A stretch of DNA of 64,000 nucleotides from Latrodectus hesperus (lineage: Eukaryota > Arthropoda > Arachnida > Araneae > Theridiidae), in the NCBI GenBank assembly GCA_037975125.1, contig CM075853.1, positions 71,526,109 to 71,590,108 of the forward strand. The letters are read 5' to 3'. The position numbers and the translations under genes are program-made. The notes under the pieces were generated by a model. The model did no database searches. It was not told where the DNA came from and saw nothing but the letters and a program-made list of their open reading frames with translations. Within the stretch, counting starts at the first letter, position 1; every line of letters starts with the position of its first letter. Positions 1 to 14,456 of this stretch are shown piece after piece.

Positions 1-1591
1 CACACAAATAATATTTAAATTAATTTTTCAAATTAATTCCATTGAAATTTTGGAATATTTGATAGTATCTGAGTTTTTACAGTTGCAAAAATTATAATTA
101 ATGGTAAGATTAGAAACTATTTTATTACAGAAAATCATTGATTTTAGTATGAAAATTGAAGAAGTATTAATTAAGATTCAATAATTTAAATATTAAAATT
201 ATTGAATATATTAATTAATACCTCTTCAATAAAAATAATAAATAACATTATAAATTCTCTAGATTCAATAATTTCAATAGTTTTCTTTAAATAACAATTA
301 AGAGATTAAATACTATACAAAATATGTAGAATTAAGAATTGATAAAAATTATGTTAACAAGTAAACATTTCATCGAAACTGTTGAGGAGTTACTATGCAT
401 TAATATGCAAAAAATGACTGGTGGGCCAAAATCAATCATTACCAGAACATGTTTGCAAAAATTTTGTCCTTTTAACGTTTTTTGGAAGTTGAATGAATTC
501 CTTAGAAAGGAGAACTTTTTCTATGGATGTGATTTTAATATATTTTTTCAAATCATTCTGTTTATATCTACAAAAAACCTTTTCAGCAAATGATTTGCAT
601 TTAATCACTTTAATTTTTACATTTATATTTACATAAAAAAAGTTTTAAAGAAACAAATGTACAAATATACAACAACTGAAAATATAGATGTAGAAAAATT
701 TGATTATTTTAAGATTTTGTTTAAAATATAAAAAATATTTTAAAATGTATATAACCTGAAATAACAATTTAAAAAATTTAATTTCTTTCTATTATTTAAA
801 TGTATAAATTAACAAATAAGTATCATCAGAATATTCAGGAATGTAATGACTTCTTTTGTAATAAAAAAAGATTACTAAAAGACCATTTGAAATAAATTTA
901 TTTAACTTATGCGCCATTTTCATCAAGATAAGGTCTTATTCAGAAATTCCAGACAAAAATATAATGTTACTCCGTTAAACTGTAACATTTTATTTCGTAA
1001 AATTAGCCGTTTTTTTTTTTAATTCTAAATTAAAATGTAAAATGTGAGAAAGAAAAATGTTTTTCAAGTGTGTTTTAAGTTATCATTTTTTTATCTTGCG
1101 AAAAAACTATGAAACAAATTTGACTGAAGTGAAAAGTATTTGTAAATAAAGAAACGTAACTAGTTTCCATGAGTTTTTTTTTATTCATTTAAAAAAAATA
1201 ACTTCAAGTTTAGTTTTTTGGAAAAAGGTTTGCTTCAAAAAGTAAATAGTAAGTCTTTACATGGTTAATTTAAACATATCAAAATAAATATCTATCTTAA
1301 TTTTGATATTTGTGCAAGCTCATTAATTTTTGTAATATAATGAAACTTATTTTTATCACTTGAAATTAGTTATCATTATATCATAAAAATATTCTCATTT
1401 TTGATAAATTAAATATCTGCCAATAGAGAAAAATCTACAGTAAATAAACATAATATTGATCTTGATGGACATTTTTTATATACCATTTTAAAATACATAT
1501 ACTTCTTCTTGTCATCTCATAATATTTTATCTATATTATATTCCATATTAAATGAAATCTTAATTTAAATTAAGATGATAATATGAGTACA
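1..1591. other. A+T-rich non-coding DNA, nothing recognised
   Basis: Low-complexity A+T-rich sequence. An 84-codon open frame at 339-593 (+) has no recognisable motif, no splice or promoter context and biased F/I/N/K composition, as expected by chance at this base composition. Confidence 0.6.
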
Positions 1592-1815
1592 TAATGCTGA
1601 CCGAATGCTGATTGGTTAGCATTTCTGACTCCTAAACTATTGGTCCTTGGTTCGAGTTCTGATGTTCACGTCTCTCCGTCGTTTTTCCTGACGTAATGAA
1701 TGAATGTGGCCCACCCTATAAACGGGTTGTTTGAGTAATAAAAGTGAGTGATGCTAATCGCCTACGTGAATTGACTCACTGGTGCCCACCTGATATCGAT
1801 AAATGAGTAGTAATT
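1592..1815 (+). mobile_element. tRNA-derived SINE
   Basis: The 5' part has an internal Pol III promoter: an A-box-like segment at about 1613-1624 (TGGTTAGCATTT) and a B box at 1649-1659 (GGTTCGAGTTC, one base from the GGTTCGANTCC consensus). The spacing is that of a tRNA. A body of about 150 bp unrelated to tRNA follows and is clearly richer in G+C than the flanks. A SINE is a non-autonomous retroposon transcribed by Pol III and copied by a LINE enzyme. The 3' limit is uncertain because no clean tail is visible. It differs from the SINEs near 8.4 and 24.0 kb. Confidence 0.65.
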
Positions 1816-2014
1816 TTTCTTCTTGTTGTGGCTAAGGATTTGTCACCAAATGTCAGACATTAGGAAAAAGTACACAAATATCATTTTGTTAATTTTTAAA
1901 AAACTTTGGTATATTACATAAAGCACATTTAATCAATAGGAACTAAATCATTGTAAAGAACTGTAAATCCAATGAGAGAGTTATACCAAGATGGTTTACT
2001 AAGAAGTGAAGCCA

Positions 2015-2130
2015 AATGCGTTGCTGAAAGTTTCGCACTCTGGCCTACTGTTTAATAATTCATAAGTTCGATACATATCTCATGATGTGAACATTTGCCC
2101 CATTTCAGAATCTATTTTAAATGTTATTCT
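2015..2130 (+). mobile_element. Degenerate tRNA-derived SINE copy (post-B-box motif family)
   Basis: A weak B-box-like site (AAGTTCGATACA near 2064-2075) is followed about 30 bp later by TTCAGAATCTATTTTAAA. The same downstream motif follows the B boxes near 6.8, 10.7, 16.2 and 55.3 kb, which suggests one old SINE family. This copy is eroded and its ends cannot be set. Confidence 0.35.
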
Positions 2131-2200
2131 TAATTAACTTATTTTTGTGGAAGAATGATCTTAGAGTATTAAATAGATCAAACTTTACGAATACCATTTA

Positions 2201-2256
2201 TACTATGTGCATAATATATACTAACATATACCGAATACTATGTGCATAATATATAC
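2201..2256. repeat. Tandem duplication, period 35 bp
   Basis: A 21-bp unit (TACTATGTGCATAATATATA plus one C) occurs at 2201-2221 and again, identical, at 2236-2256. This looks like a local replication-slippage duplication. Confidence 0.8.
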
Positions 2257-4480
2257 AGAGACACAAAAATTGAATGTTTAAATACATCCCTATAAAAAAA
2301 TTCTTTTTGAAAATGTACAATATAAATTTTTGTACCTTTTATGACTAATCGAGGATTTAATCATGTAAGCTACAAAAAATGTAATGTTCTCGATAAAATC
2401 TTTTACACTTGAATTAAAAATAAAAAATAGAATTGGTAGCCAGTTTTAGTATATGATATACAGACTTTTTTAATCTGCATTGTTTAATTTACCTATGCTA
2501 TGTACTCATTAAAAGTATTGTGATTTCTTGAAACTGTAAATTGTCAATTTTTTATGGGAACATAGTTTGCTTAATGCAACAATTATATTTCAATAATGAA
2601 GTCAACAAATGTGAATTGACACCCTCTCGTCTCTTTTTTTTAACAGTGGAACAATCACTTTCCAAAATGTAAACACACATGAGCTACAGTAACAAGATGA
2701 AAAAATTGATTCTATAAGTCTTACACCTAAAACATTAGTAAATTACAAAATATTTGAGCAAAATAATTTATATATTAATAAAAAATACGTTTAAGTTTTT
2801 TTTTCGATAGTCAGCAGTGAGATTTTTAATCCAAAGAATAAACATTTTAAATAGATTATATTTGCATTTTTTGTTTCTGAAACCTTTTTTATGTAGTTGC
2901 TAGGCAATTACATTCACTGAAATTTTTCATTCACAAGCCAATTACTTGAAACAACATTAAAATAGTTTTCTTTCTCCTTATAAGCTTAATTTTCAAAGAA
3001 ACGAATTAGTTTTTCTTTCTAATTTAAAAATGCTGGCGCTGTAATCTTGATAAGGATTTAAAGACAGATTTTTTAACGAGTACATTGCTGGAGACAACCT
3101 CTGACAAATTTTGTTCTTAGCTTCTTACATCAATTTATTTAATTAAAAATCACGCATTATTCATTCTAAAGTCATGTAAATTAGCATTTTTTCTAATTTT
3201 TCAAATGTACTTTAAGCAATGATATGTTTATTTTTCTAAAGAATTTTTTTTTTACTTCAAGCCCTACAAAAATTCATAATGAAATAAATTATAGTGAATG
3301 AAGATCAAACATTTTCCTTTTATTTAATTAATTAGTGACATATTTGAATGATCATTATTCTTATCTAAATAGTATCAATCTTATCCAATGGAAAAATTTG
3401 AGTTTTGAAAATTTACTCTTAGTATTTAATTAGTTAAATTTTACATTTCTCTCTCCTATTTTTTAAATAAATTTTCCATTCCAAAATACTTTAATCATCA
3501 TTACATTTGTGCATATAGTAAATGCGCATGCAAATATTATTGTTTCCTCTATGGCTAGGCGCATGATAGTTTTTGTTGGGCTTAAATCATGATTAACTGA
3601 ATAAACTGTTTTATGACTAATATTTTTCAATAACCATAGTAGTGGATTAAGAACAGCACAAATTACAAATTATTATTATTTATTCAGATCTGATAAATTT
3701 GGCATAACATTTTCAGAATAAAAGCTGAATAATCATTGAATGTTTTGTTTTCTTTTCAGATGCATAATAAAAACTAGTAAGCAGAGCCTTTTTAATAGAA
3801 AATTTTTGAGTGGCAAGAATATATGTGCATAGTTTTCGTGATTTAGGTAATGAAATACTACAGTTTTAAGAGAATGATTGTTAATTTAAATATATACATA
3901 CAGACAATGACGGAATATGCATAAAAATATTAATAAAGTTATTTTAGTAAATGTTATACGTGTGGATTTTCCCAAATCAACCAAGTTTCAAATAGATATG
4001 TAAATAAAAGCAAACTAATATCACTGATAAAAAAATAAATTATGTTATACCTACAACAGAAGAGAGTTAGTTAGGCCCTGATATTGCCATAACTTCTTTG
4101 ACAAACTTTGACACAGGCATTAAACCAATTTAAACAGAAAACCTGCTACCTGAATTTTCTTTTAAAAACAGGGTATGCTTTAGGAATTTATTGGTAGAAA
4201 TTTCGCATTCAGATGTTTAGACTTTATTTTATCATATATACTTAAAATTTTCTTATTGTTTATTTTTTAAATAATCACAGTCTACAGATATTTAAAATAC
4301 AAACCAAGCACATTCCATGACTGACGTGTCTATCAATAATAATTATATAAATTTGAACCATTAAATTTTGAAATACCTTTTCTAGCAAATGATTTTGCAT
4401 CAAATAAAGGACATTAAATGTTTTATCTATCAGATTCATTGAAATATTAAAACAATAAAACGATATTCTAGAAAAAATTC

Positions 4481-4840
4481 ATTTTACTGTATTTGCATCA
4501 AGTGTTGGAATTTGATAGAAGCAGGATCAATTTCTACTTGGAATATCTATTGAAAGTTTGTGATATTGCAACTCGTACTGTTCGAAATCCAATCACTGCC
4601 TTAATATTGAATCGATGGGTTAAGGGTCACATTGAACGGTATGCTGGATTTGTACACCTTTCCATGACTATGTATATCGCAAGGACGACTTTGCAAAAAA
4701 AAATCACCAAATGGACCATTATTTAGGAAATTGACTTATTTGCAACTCAGCCAGTATCCATTTGAAGAGATTTATAGTACAATAGACTTATGGTCGCAGT
4801 GCTAGGTTCTTTTCGAACTATATTTTTAATATAATCCATT
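4481..4840 (+). pseudogene. Tc1-like transposase, N-terminal fragment (degenerate)
   Basis: Translation from 4493 gives a 77-residue open stretch containing EFDRSRI, then a helix-turn-helix-like segment around ATRTVRNPITALILNRWVKGH. This resembles the start of Tc1-family transposases (FDRGRI...GRRVGRN...RW.QEG), whose N-terminal half is a bipartite helix-turn-helix that binds the inverted repeats. In a second frame past 4726, SASIHLKRFIVQ, a stop and YGRSARFF continue the family pattern of a second recognition helix followed by an R-rich linker. At least one frameshift and two stops break it. The catalytic DDE half is not visible and no inverted repeats were found. Family assignment is by remembered pattern. 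It is dead and truncated. Confidence 0.6.
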
Positions 4841-7791
<2,951 letters not shown>

Positions 7792-8014
7792 ACACTGGCC
7801 TCTAAACGTTAAGGAACAATATATTTGCATATTTTTCTCTCACTCATATTTAGATATTCTTAACTATAAAAAAAGTGATAGCTACCATTTTTGCATAAAT
7901 TTGCATAAAGTTCGTTTTCATTATTTATATAAACTACAAATTGTTTTGTTAGTGTCATTTTTTTAAGGTGAACTTCGAAAAACATGTTGTTCCTTAACTT
8001 TTGGAGGCCAGTGT
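7792..8014. mobile_element. 223-bp MITE with 28-bp terminal inverted repeats
   Basis: The left end 7792-7819 starts ACACTGGCCTCTAAACG and ends GTTAAGGAACAA. The right end 7987-8014 is its reverse complement at 26 of 28 positions. The interior has no open frame and is A+T-rich with repeated TTTGCATA motifs. Short size, terminal inverted repeats and no coding capacity define a miniature inverted-repeat transposable element. The CACTGG-type ends and the TA beside the right end are compatible with a Tc1/mariner-type parent, but the left TA is not clean. It is non-autonomous and depends on a transposase encoded elsewhere. Confidence 0.8.
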
Positions 8015-8189
8015 ATATTTTGCATAAAAGGCGAGATGTTTTATCTATTCTAAATTTAAATTATATCCATATGCAAAATTGTCTGAATCATACATAAATT
8101 ATAAAATACAACTCTTAAATTTGGGCTGGTTTTTCAGAAAACGCTATCGCTCTTTTCTCAGTGACAGCGTTTAATATTCATCTATTTTA
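8015..8189. other. Unique spacer
   Basis: Unstructured A+T-rich sequence between the MITE and the SINE tail. Confidence 0.5.
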
Positions 8190-8427
8190 TGATTTTATTT
8201 ATTTATTTATTTTATTACATTACATATATTCAGACTTGTATGCTTGATTCTTGAGATCCGCTTGTAAGTCTTCGTCGATAATAGGACACATAGCACAATG
8301 ACAGATGTACAATCACAGAAGAATAACGAAGAAAAACACCCAGGGCCACGGTGGGAATCGAACCCACACTCCTACGCACTCAAGCGATTAGCAGTGATGC
8401 CTTTGACCACTCAGCCACGGAGCACCC
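8190..8427 (-). mobile_element. tRNA-Ser(GCT)-derived SINE with a (TAAA)n tail
   Basis: Read on the minus strand, the head (8427 down to about 8341) has the layout of a serine tRNA: A box TGGCTGAGTGG (8407-8417), an anticodon loop matching CTGCTAA, a long variable arm, and a T arm GTGGG-TTCGATT-CCCAC whose B box is GGTTCGATTCC (8354-8364). The acceptor stem does not pair (TGCTCCG against CGTGGCC), and about 150 bp of non-tRNA sequence follow, ending in repeated ATAAA/TAAA units near 8190-8215. That makes it a retroposed SINE and not a working tRNA gene. The conserved T arm and A box indicate a fairly young copy with a potentially usable internal Pol III promoter. Confidence 0.8.
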
Positions 8428-10640
8428 ATGATTTTAATTTGATGTATTGTGTATTCGTTTAACTGCCATATAGCAATCTTAGTAAAACAGCGTTTTCATG
8501 TATTAGGTGTCCAACCATGTTACCCTGACAGTTGAGATTTTTGAAAATTGACACATTGAAAGCTTACTGGTTTCAGTTTATCAGTAAGCTTTCAATGTGA
8601 TATTTCACACACTTACTCATACATTCCCGACTGAGCATAAATTGCGAATGCCAGTTGAGATTGAAAGGCATACTATTTCCCCCTAACACCATTCTTTGAT
8701 TATTTATCACATCAAATTAGAGAAGTATTTTCTCTCAGTGTTGAAGGATGCCTCGAAAAATCTGAACTAACGCAGGAAAGGAAATCAAAGAAAATTTCAA
8801 AAATTGACCTTATTAAACTAATTTAACTGATACTGTTATAAAATAGGCCAATTAAACTGAATTGATTTAAAAAGAAAATAAATTTGTAAAGTGTAATATG
8901 TGCAAGCAATTAAATTGTTTTACAAATATCTTCCTAAATAACAAGTAAAACACCGGCCCAAAAATTAATCAAAGCTCTAGATTCCATTATTTAATACATA
9001 TATAGTAGTTTTTAACAAGAAATTTCGTGTAAAAGTTTCTTTATTATTTTCAAAACCATAAAATCTGAAATGAATTGGAGTCTAAATTATCCTAAATATG
9101 AAGCATACCAAAGTGAGCAGTAAGCGAATATGAAATTTCGAAAATAGTTTCATTTTTTTCATATTATACATAAAATATGGAGAAGAATTTCGAAATCTAA
9201 AATAATTTATTAAAATAATTTTGATTTATGTACCCTATCAAATCATCTATTGCAGTAGATAAAATAAAAGAAAAAATTTATTTTGCATTTTTAAAACTAT
9301 ACGAAGCCAATTTATTTTTCTAGAGGTAAAATTTAATATATTACATTTTCTAATACAATTTATAGATGCGGAAGTTTATAATCAAAATGAGGGGTAAAAT
9401 ACAGTTTTCCTAGAAATATTGGAAAAAAATTCATTACTTTAAAATGCATTTTCTATGTACTTTCGGGTATAAAATGTTTCAAGAAAATTCATTATTTTGA
9501 TCGAAGTATGGAATTCAAATTTCACATCATACTTATGCATTAAATAAATTAATGAAAAAATGTTTTCAGTATGATAATATTTTTAAAAAAAAGATACTTT
9601 ATTTTTCTCTTTTTAGAGAACTTATTAAAAAGTTGCTAAATTAAGCTTATATGAACAAATCTTAAATATGTTAATGTAAAATTATATGAATTTGAAATTT
9701 TTCATTTATTTTTAATGAAATTCCAAAATTGAGAAATGATTTGATTGTGGTTTTAAAATCTTTTGAATATAAAACCTCTATTTTTATTCAAAAATATTTT
9801 TTAATAATTATCATATATATAATTTTTACAATCATGGTTATAAATACAATGATGAAAATGTAGTTTGCAAATTATTATTTTAATGTATGACAGTATTTAT
9901 TGTATAAATCAAAATATCAATATATATTTTTTCAAAGTTTAATAATTTGAAATAAAATTAAAAATATTTCCCACAAGTTAAATTACTTGTACATTTTTTT
10001 AATAGATTAAGTATTCAATAGAAGGGTAAGATAAAATTGGAATATTTACAGGTATAAACTTGTAAAATGGAATTTGAAAATGAAGTCCAGAGCTTATTTC
10101 TTTATAGCAGGCTTTCATTAATATTTTTGCTTTTATATTATTTTTAAGAACACTTAAGGCCAAAATTTAAGATGTAAAAAAGTATTGATACGATAGCAAG
10201 TAATTGAAGCATACTCACCGAAACAGATGAAATCCTTTAATTTTAACATTTAAAAATATTGTTTTATAGTTAATTTGAAATTTTTGATATTTAACTTAAT
10301 ACTACTTCTCTAATATTTTTTCATCTTCAGTGTATTTTCACTCTAAGTAAATTTTACAAAATATATCAGAAATGTTTATTGATGTAGAACATAATGAGTT
10401 TGATGACATTACTATGATCAATGAAATTATCTCATAAAAATGACTATTCAATTGAAGAAAATTTTACAGTGATAACCATGCAACCATTGGACAGTTTCAA
10501 CAACTTATATGTAATAAATACTCGATTTTTTAATAGATCTATGCTATTGATGCAATTGAAACAATTCTTTTTTCATGGTTTCTTTAACGTTTTAGCATTA
10601 TTTAAATATATTTAAATGGAATACACAAAATGATTATTGT
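8428..10640. other. A+T-rich non-coding DNA with one hairpin
   Basis: Contains the 18-bp inverted repeat at 8552-8599 (listed). The rest is low in complexity. A 64-codon frame at 10421-10615 (+) has no recognisable feature. Confidence 0.5.
8552..8599. repeat. Perfect inverted repeat, 18-bp arms, 12-bp loop
   Basis: Arms CACATTGAAAGCTTACTG (8552-8569) and its exact complement (8582-8599) enclose a 12-nt loop. There is no T-run downstream and no adjacent gene, so a terminator role is unlikely. It could be a fold-back scar or the remnant of a palindromic element. Confidence 0.9.
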
Positions 10641-10776
10641 TGTAATCTAATTATTACGGTTTAAAGTGGATTCCGAACCACTACAAACATCCATGCCATA
10701 GGTGGGATTCGAACCCAAGAAACTGTATAACCGAAGGGAAGAATGCTAACCATTCGGTTGCTAGCTCGTCTTAGGT
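10641..10776 (-). mobile_element. tRNA-derived SINE (post-B-box motif family, best copy)
   Basis: On the minus strand: an A box TGGTTAGCATTC (10752 down to 10741), then a B box GGTTCGAATCC inside GGGTTCGAATCCC (10715 down to 10705), then a non-tRNA body containing TTCGGAATCCACTTTAAACC. This body motif recurs in four other relics in the window. The B box fits the consensus exactly, making this the best preserved of the family. No long tail is visible. Confidence 0.65.
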
Positions 10777-12218
10777 GTAGATATATATTATGACATATTA
10801 ATATTAGTGTAAATCATAACATATGATGATAATATATAAATTTTTTAAGGACTGAGTTGTAAGTATAAATTATTTAATGAAGGAATCAAAAAAATTGAAG
10901 TATCACACCATTAAATAGTTCCTAAGATTATTATCGTTTTTTAAGTTTATATTTGCTGTCTCATTTTCTTTTAAACATGAAAATATATTGCCCTATTTTT
11001 TTAACTTTCTGTAAAATATGACAAAGAAACTTCAATGTTAGCAAAAAATTATAAAATATGTTTTAAATACACATTTAAATTTCTTATGTATTTAAGTAGT
11101 TTGTTGCTCATTTTTATGTCTGCAGAAATATAATAATAGTTTTATTTCTGTATGAGGTTAAGGTTTTATTAATTTTTTTCTAATTATTTATGTTTATAAA
11201 TACAGTAAGTGATTATTAAATGCACCAATTTTTAATCTTTAGAAAAAATTTATTTTTTCATATTAACAATTAAGAAGTTTAAAATTAAAAAAGTTCAACT
11301 TTGTAAAATATCTGTTTTCTTACTTTTTTAATTTTTTTAAGAACAATATCTCTCCCACTTTAGGAACTGTGAAATTAAAAATTTTTTAAAAATGTAACTC
11401 TGCTTTATATTTAATTTGTTTTCAATTGACAAATATAAATATTTTTTTTTAATTTGAAGTGCTCTCAAAATATTTGGAAATATAAAAAAGGATACATTCC
11501 ATTTTTAATTTTGCTATACAAATTTTCTTTTTACATACGTACTCTATAAAAATTGCCAAAATAATATAGTTCTCAAATTCATTAATGCTTTTATGAAAAT
11601 AATTAAGCATAAGATTCAATATTTTTTATTCTCTGAACTAAATGTACATACTTTGTCCACTAATTCAAATATTTTGTAAATGGGTAATTTTATGATTCTA
11701 AATTCAACATAATCAAATTAAATAGCCCTTTTCAAATTTTAAATATTATAAAAATATAATTAAGTTATTCCAATACATAAAACTCATTAATTTTTGAAAA
11801 AGGGAATTTTTAATACATTTAGAAAAAAAATTATGACTAAAAGCAGCAAAAGAAAATTCTATTTTATAACATTTTATTTATTAATGTTTATTAATTCTTT
11901 CAAGTAAAAATTTTAATATTTTTTAGACTTCATCTGAAAATTCAAACGAAAATTCTTTTTTCATATTTCAGCAGTTATATATTGTTTTTTAATAAAAATT
12001 ACACATAAACATAATAAAGTGTGAACAGCTTTAGTCAAAATATTACAATATATTTTACTTAAAATTGTAAAATCAGTTTATTTATATATATAATATAATT
12101 ATTTGTGTTGGTTGAAACAAAAAGTTTTGGAACTTGTTTCAAATAGAAGAAGATTTAATTGAAGACTGGCAATAAAATACCTATATTATCACAAACTATT
12201 TCCTAATAATTTCTGCTT
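10777..12218. other. A+T-rich non-coding DNA
   Basis: No open frame or repeat recognised. At 12103-12135 the sequence GTGTTGGTTGAAACAAAAAG could be a mariner-type terminal repeat belonging to the pseudogene that follows, but no matching opposite end was found. Confidence 0.45.
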
Positions 12219-12760
12219 TTAGTTGAAAATTGATGAATAATAGAAGTATAAAAGGACTCTTTCTGATGATATGAAATCATCAACACATTCTAATGTTTTG
12301 TCAGCTGTCGAGACACGTATAGAAGACAAGGATTTATGTATGATAAATTGATCATGAACATGATAAGTTGATAAGGCTATGCCAGGACTATATACCAGGT
12401 ATTCCAGGATTTCTAAATCAGTCGTTAGAAACTTTTTCTTGATCAATTTTATAACAAGATGCCATGCATTACCATAGAACAATTCATGAAGACAGAAACC
12501 TAAATCAATAAATGAACATTTTTAATTTTTTTAAGGATTTAATCATAACTGTTGTTGTTTGTTGTGTTTAAAAGCCTCCCTCTATTAGATCATAACATAT
12601 CAACCCATCTTGTGTTCTTATAATCAAGTGCGTACTTTCTTGTAGTGACTGATTCATTTTGGTGCTGATGCTGTTTGTTATCATGCTTGACTCAAAGTTT
12701 TTAATGTTTTGAATTGTCATAATATATCTAATTTTCGCTCCTTGTGACAATTTTTGAAAG
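12219..12760 (-). pseudogene. Mariner-like transposase pseudogene (catalytic C-terminal half)
   Basis: The minus-strand frame 12482-12219 reads YGNAWHLVIKLIKKK, then LEILEYLVYSPGIALSTYHVH, then CVDDFISSE..LLYFYYSSI. This follows the mariner pattern (H)DNARPH...WE.L.HP.YSPDLAPSDYH.F...V..F..S....FY..GI. Mariner enzymes cut and paste DNA with a DDD triad; here the second Asp (DNA) is Gly and the third (SDY) is Thr, so the protein could not be active. An upstream frame (12750-12568) ending TQDGLICYDLIEGG may be the preceding WWD..G.IYYELL segment. Sequence to about 12.95 kb may hold more of the N-terminus but is too eroded to call. Identification is by motif order only. Confidence 0.5.
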
Positions 12761-13283
12761 ATATATGCACGTCAATACATATTCATTTTTATTTCTCTGG
12801 CTTAACAAAAGTGATACTCATCTTCTTACCTTCTAAATTTCTCCAGTTGCTTGTAAGCGATTAAAAATCACTTTTTAGATAGTTCCAACTTTTCGAAAAG
12901 ATTTTTTGGTGATTGAAATGGTTAACTTCAGCGTGGAGTGCTTTTAAATCTTCATACATAGCATATTGTGTACTACTTCGTTCCCAAATTCTCACATTAA
13001 AAACATAATCTTTAGCAGGTGAAAACAAATTTTACCAGATACGGTTATCTCACCAAAACATATAATACAGTTTTGCCACATTTTTCCTTTGGTAAATTCA
13101 TAACAAATACAATGATAAAAACAATGACTAATGTTTTAAAGTCTATCATCTTGGGAATTTCTCTCTCTCAATTTTACTTTTATTTTTTCCAGTTTCTAAT
13201 AATGATGGATAATTTTTAATTAATTCCTATCGTACAATAAACCCTCAGTATAGTTATTGGTATGCTACTTTATACCATACAAA

Positions 13284-13357
13284 GTAGTAGATATCTTACA
13301 AAAATTATACAGTAGTAATACATACATCATAATGGTAGTAGATATCTTACAAAAATT
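13284..13357. repeat. Direct repeat, 23 bp, period 51 bp
   Basis: GTAGTAGATATCTTACAAAA plus ATT occurs at 13284-13306 and at 13335-13357, consistent with a local duplication. Confidence 0.8.
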
Positions 13358-13888
13358 TCTACTAAACCCAATAGTTAACTTTAAATTTCATATATATAAT
13401 TATATTATTTAAATTTATAAAAAGAAATCATTGATTTTTAATATGTTGTATTTAAAGAGTTATATGAGGCGATTATAGTTTTGTGTAAACCTAAAATAAC
13501 TTTTATGACAGAAAGAATTTTGATTGGTGGTTAAAATTAAGGAATTATTAATAAGTTATTAAAAAAGAGTGGTGAATATGTATAATAATATGTAATGAAA
13601 AATTCTTGGGAAAATTTAATCTTACCAAAAATTATGAAGTATCTATAAAAATATTAGGCGCTTTGAAATATTATAAATTATTCTTTGCTCAAGATGTAAA
13701 TAAGGAATAATATGGTGCAGAAGAATTAAATTTTAGATGAAATATTAAATATTCATCCTCAACTTTAAAGTTATATGAAGTAAGTGTAATTTTTGAGAAA
13801 ATATATAATGTAAACATAATTTTTCATAATATAGCGTTGAGGGAAAAACTTCATTTATTTATATTTTTAACATAAACTTGCCAATATT

Positions 13889-13946
13889 GAAATTTCAACT
13901 GTCTAAGTCATTATAAAAATATTTATAATGACTTAGTTGAAATTTC
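13889..13946. repeat. Inverted repeat, 25-bp arms with a 4-nt bulge
   Basis: The left arm 13889-13917 carries a GTCT insertion relative to the right arm 13922-13946; without it the arms are exact complements around a 4-nt loop (AATA). The close spacing suggests a template-switch event more than a transposon. Confidence 0.85.
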
Positions 13947-14393
13947 CCCCGTATTTTACTTTTTTAACTTTGGTTAAATGAAATATTATGGTTAAATGAA
14001 ATAAAATGCCTTAATATTTCATGTCAATAGAAATAATAAGGTACACGCACTTGGTTCTTAAAGTAAAAATATTTTAATACATATTACAAATAGTTTTATG
14101 TTTACAAAGTATTTCTAACTTTTACTTGATAAAAAATAAACACCAACCGTATAAAAAGTCTACTTTCTCATCCGTTTGATACAAATATAAATTTCCATTT
14201 ATAAAAATATTTAAAATAAAAATAACTTAAGAAACATTAAATTTAATAAATGCTTTATTATGAAAAATGGAAATTTTATCACGATTATTTTAATAATGTG
14301 TAAACTTTGGTTGAATATGTAATAACTCGTAAGATCTGGATCATTTTTATACTTTGTATTTATTTTAATTTTTGCATGATTAATTAAATATCA

Positions 14394-14456
14394 AAAATGC
14401 AACTTATATTGAAGTTGCATTTTAATTATAATATTAAAAATGCAACTTATATTGAA
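14394..14456. repeat. Hairpin followed by a direct copy of its left half
   Basis: AAAATGCAACTT (14394-14405) pairs with its complement at 14412-14423 over a 6-nt loop. AAAATGCAACTTATATTGAA is then repeated directly at about 14437-14456. An inverted plus a direct copy of one short unit points to template switching. Confidence 0.8.

Larger units (their letters stand above)
1816..4480. other. A+T-rich non-coding DNA with one weak tRNA-like relic
   Basis: Apart from the degenerate SINE relic near 2.0-2.1 kb and the small tandem duplication near 2.2 kb, both listed separately, I see no coding or structural signal here. Around 4060-4160 the sequence is slightly richer in G+C, but no frame is recognisable. 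Confidence 0.5.

Noticed and set aside
8341..8427. A functional tRNA-Ser(GCT) gene
   Set aside because: The acceptor stem does not pair, and a SINE body with a TAAA tail follows directly.
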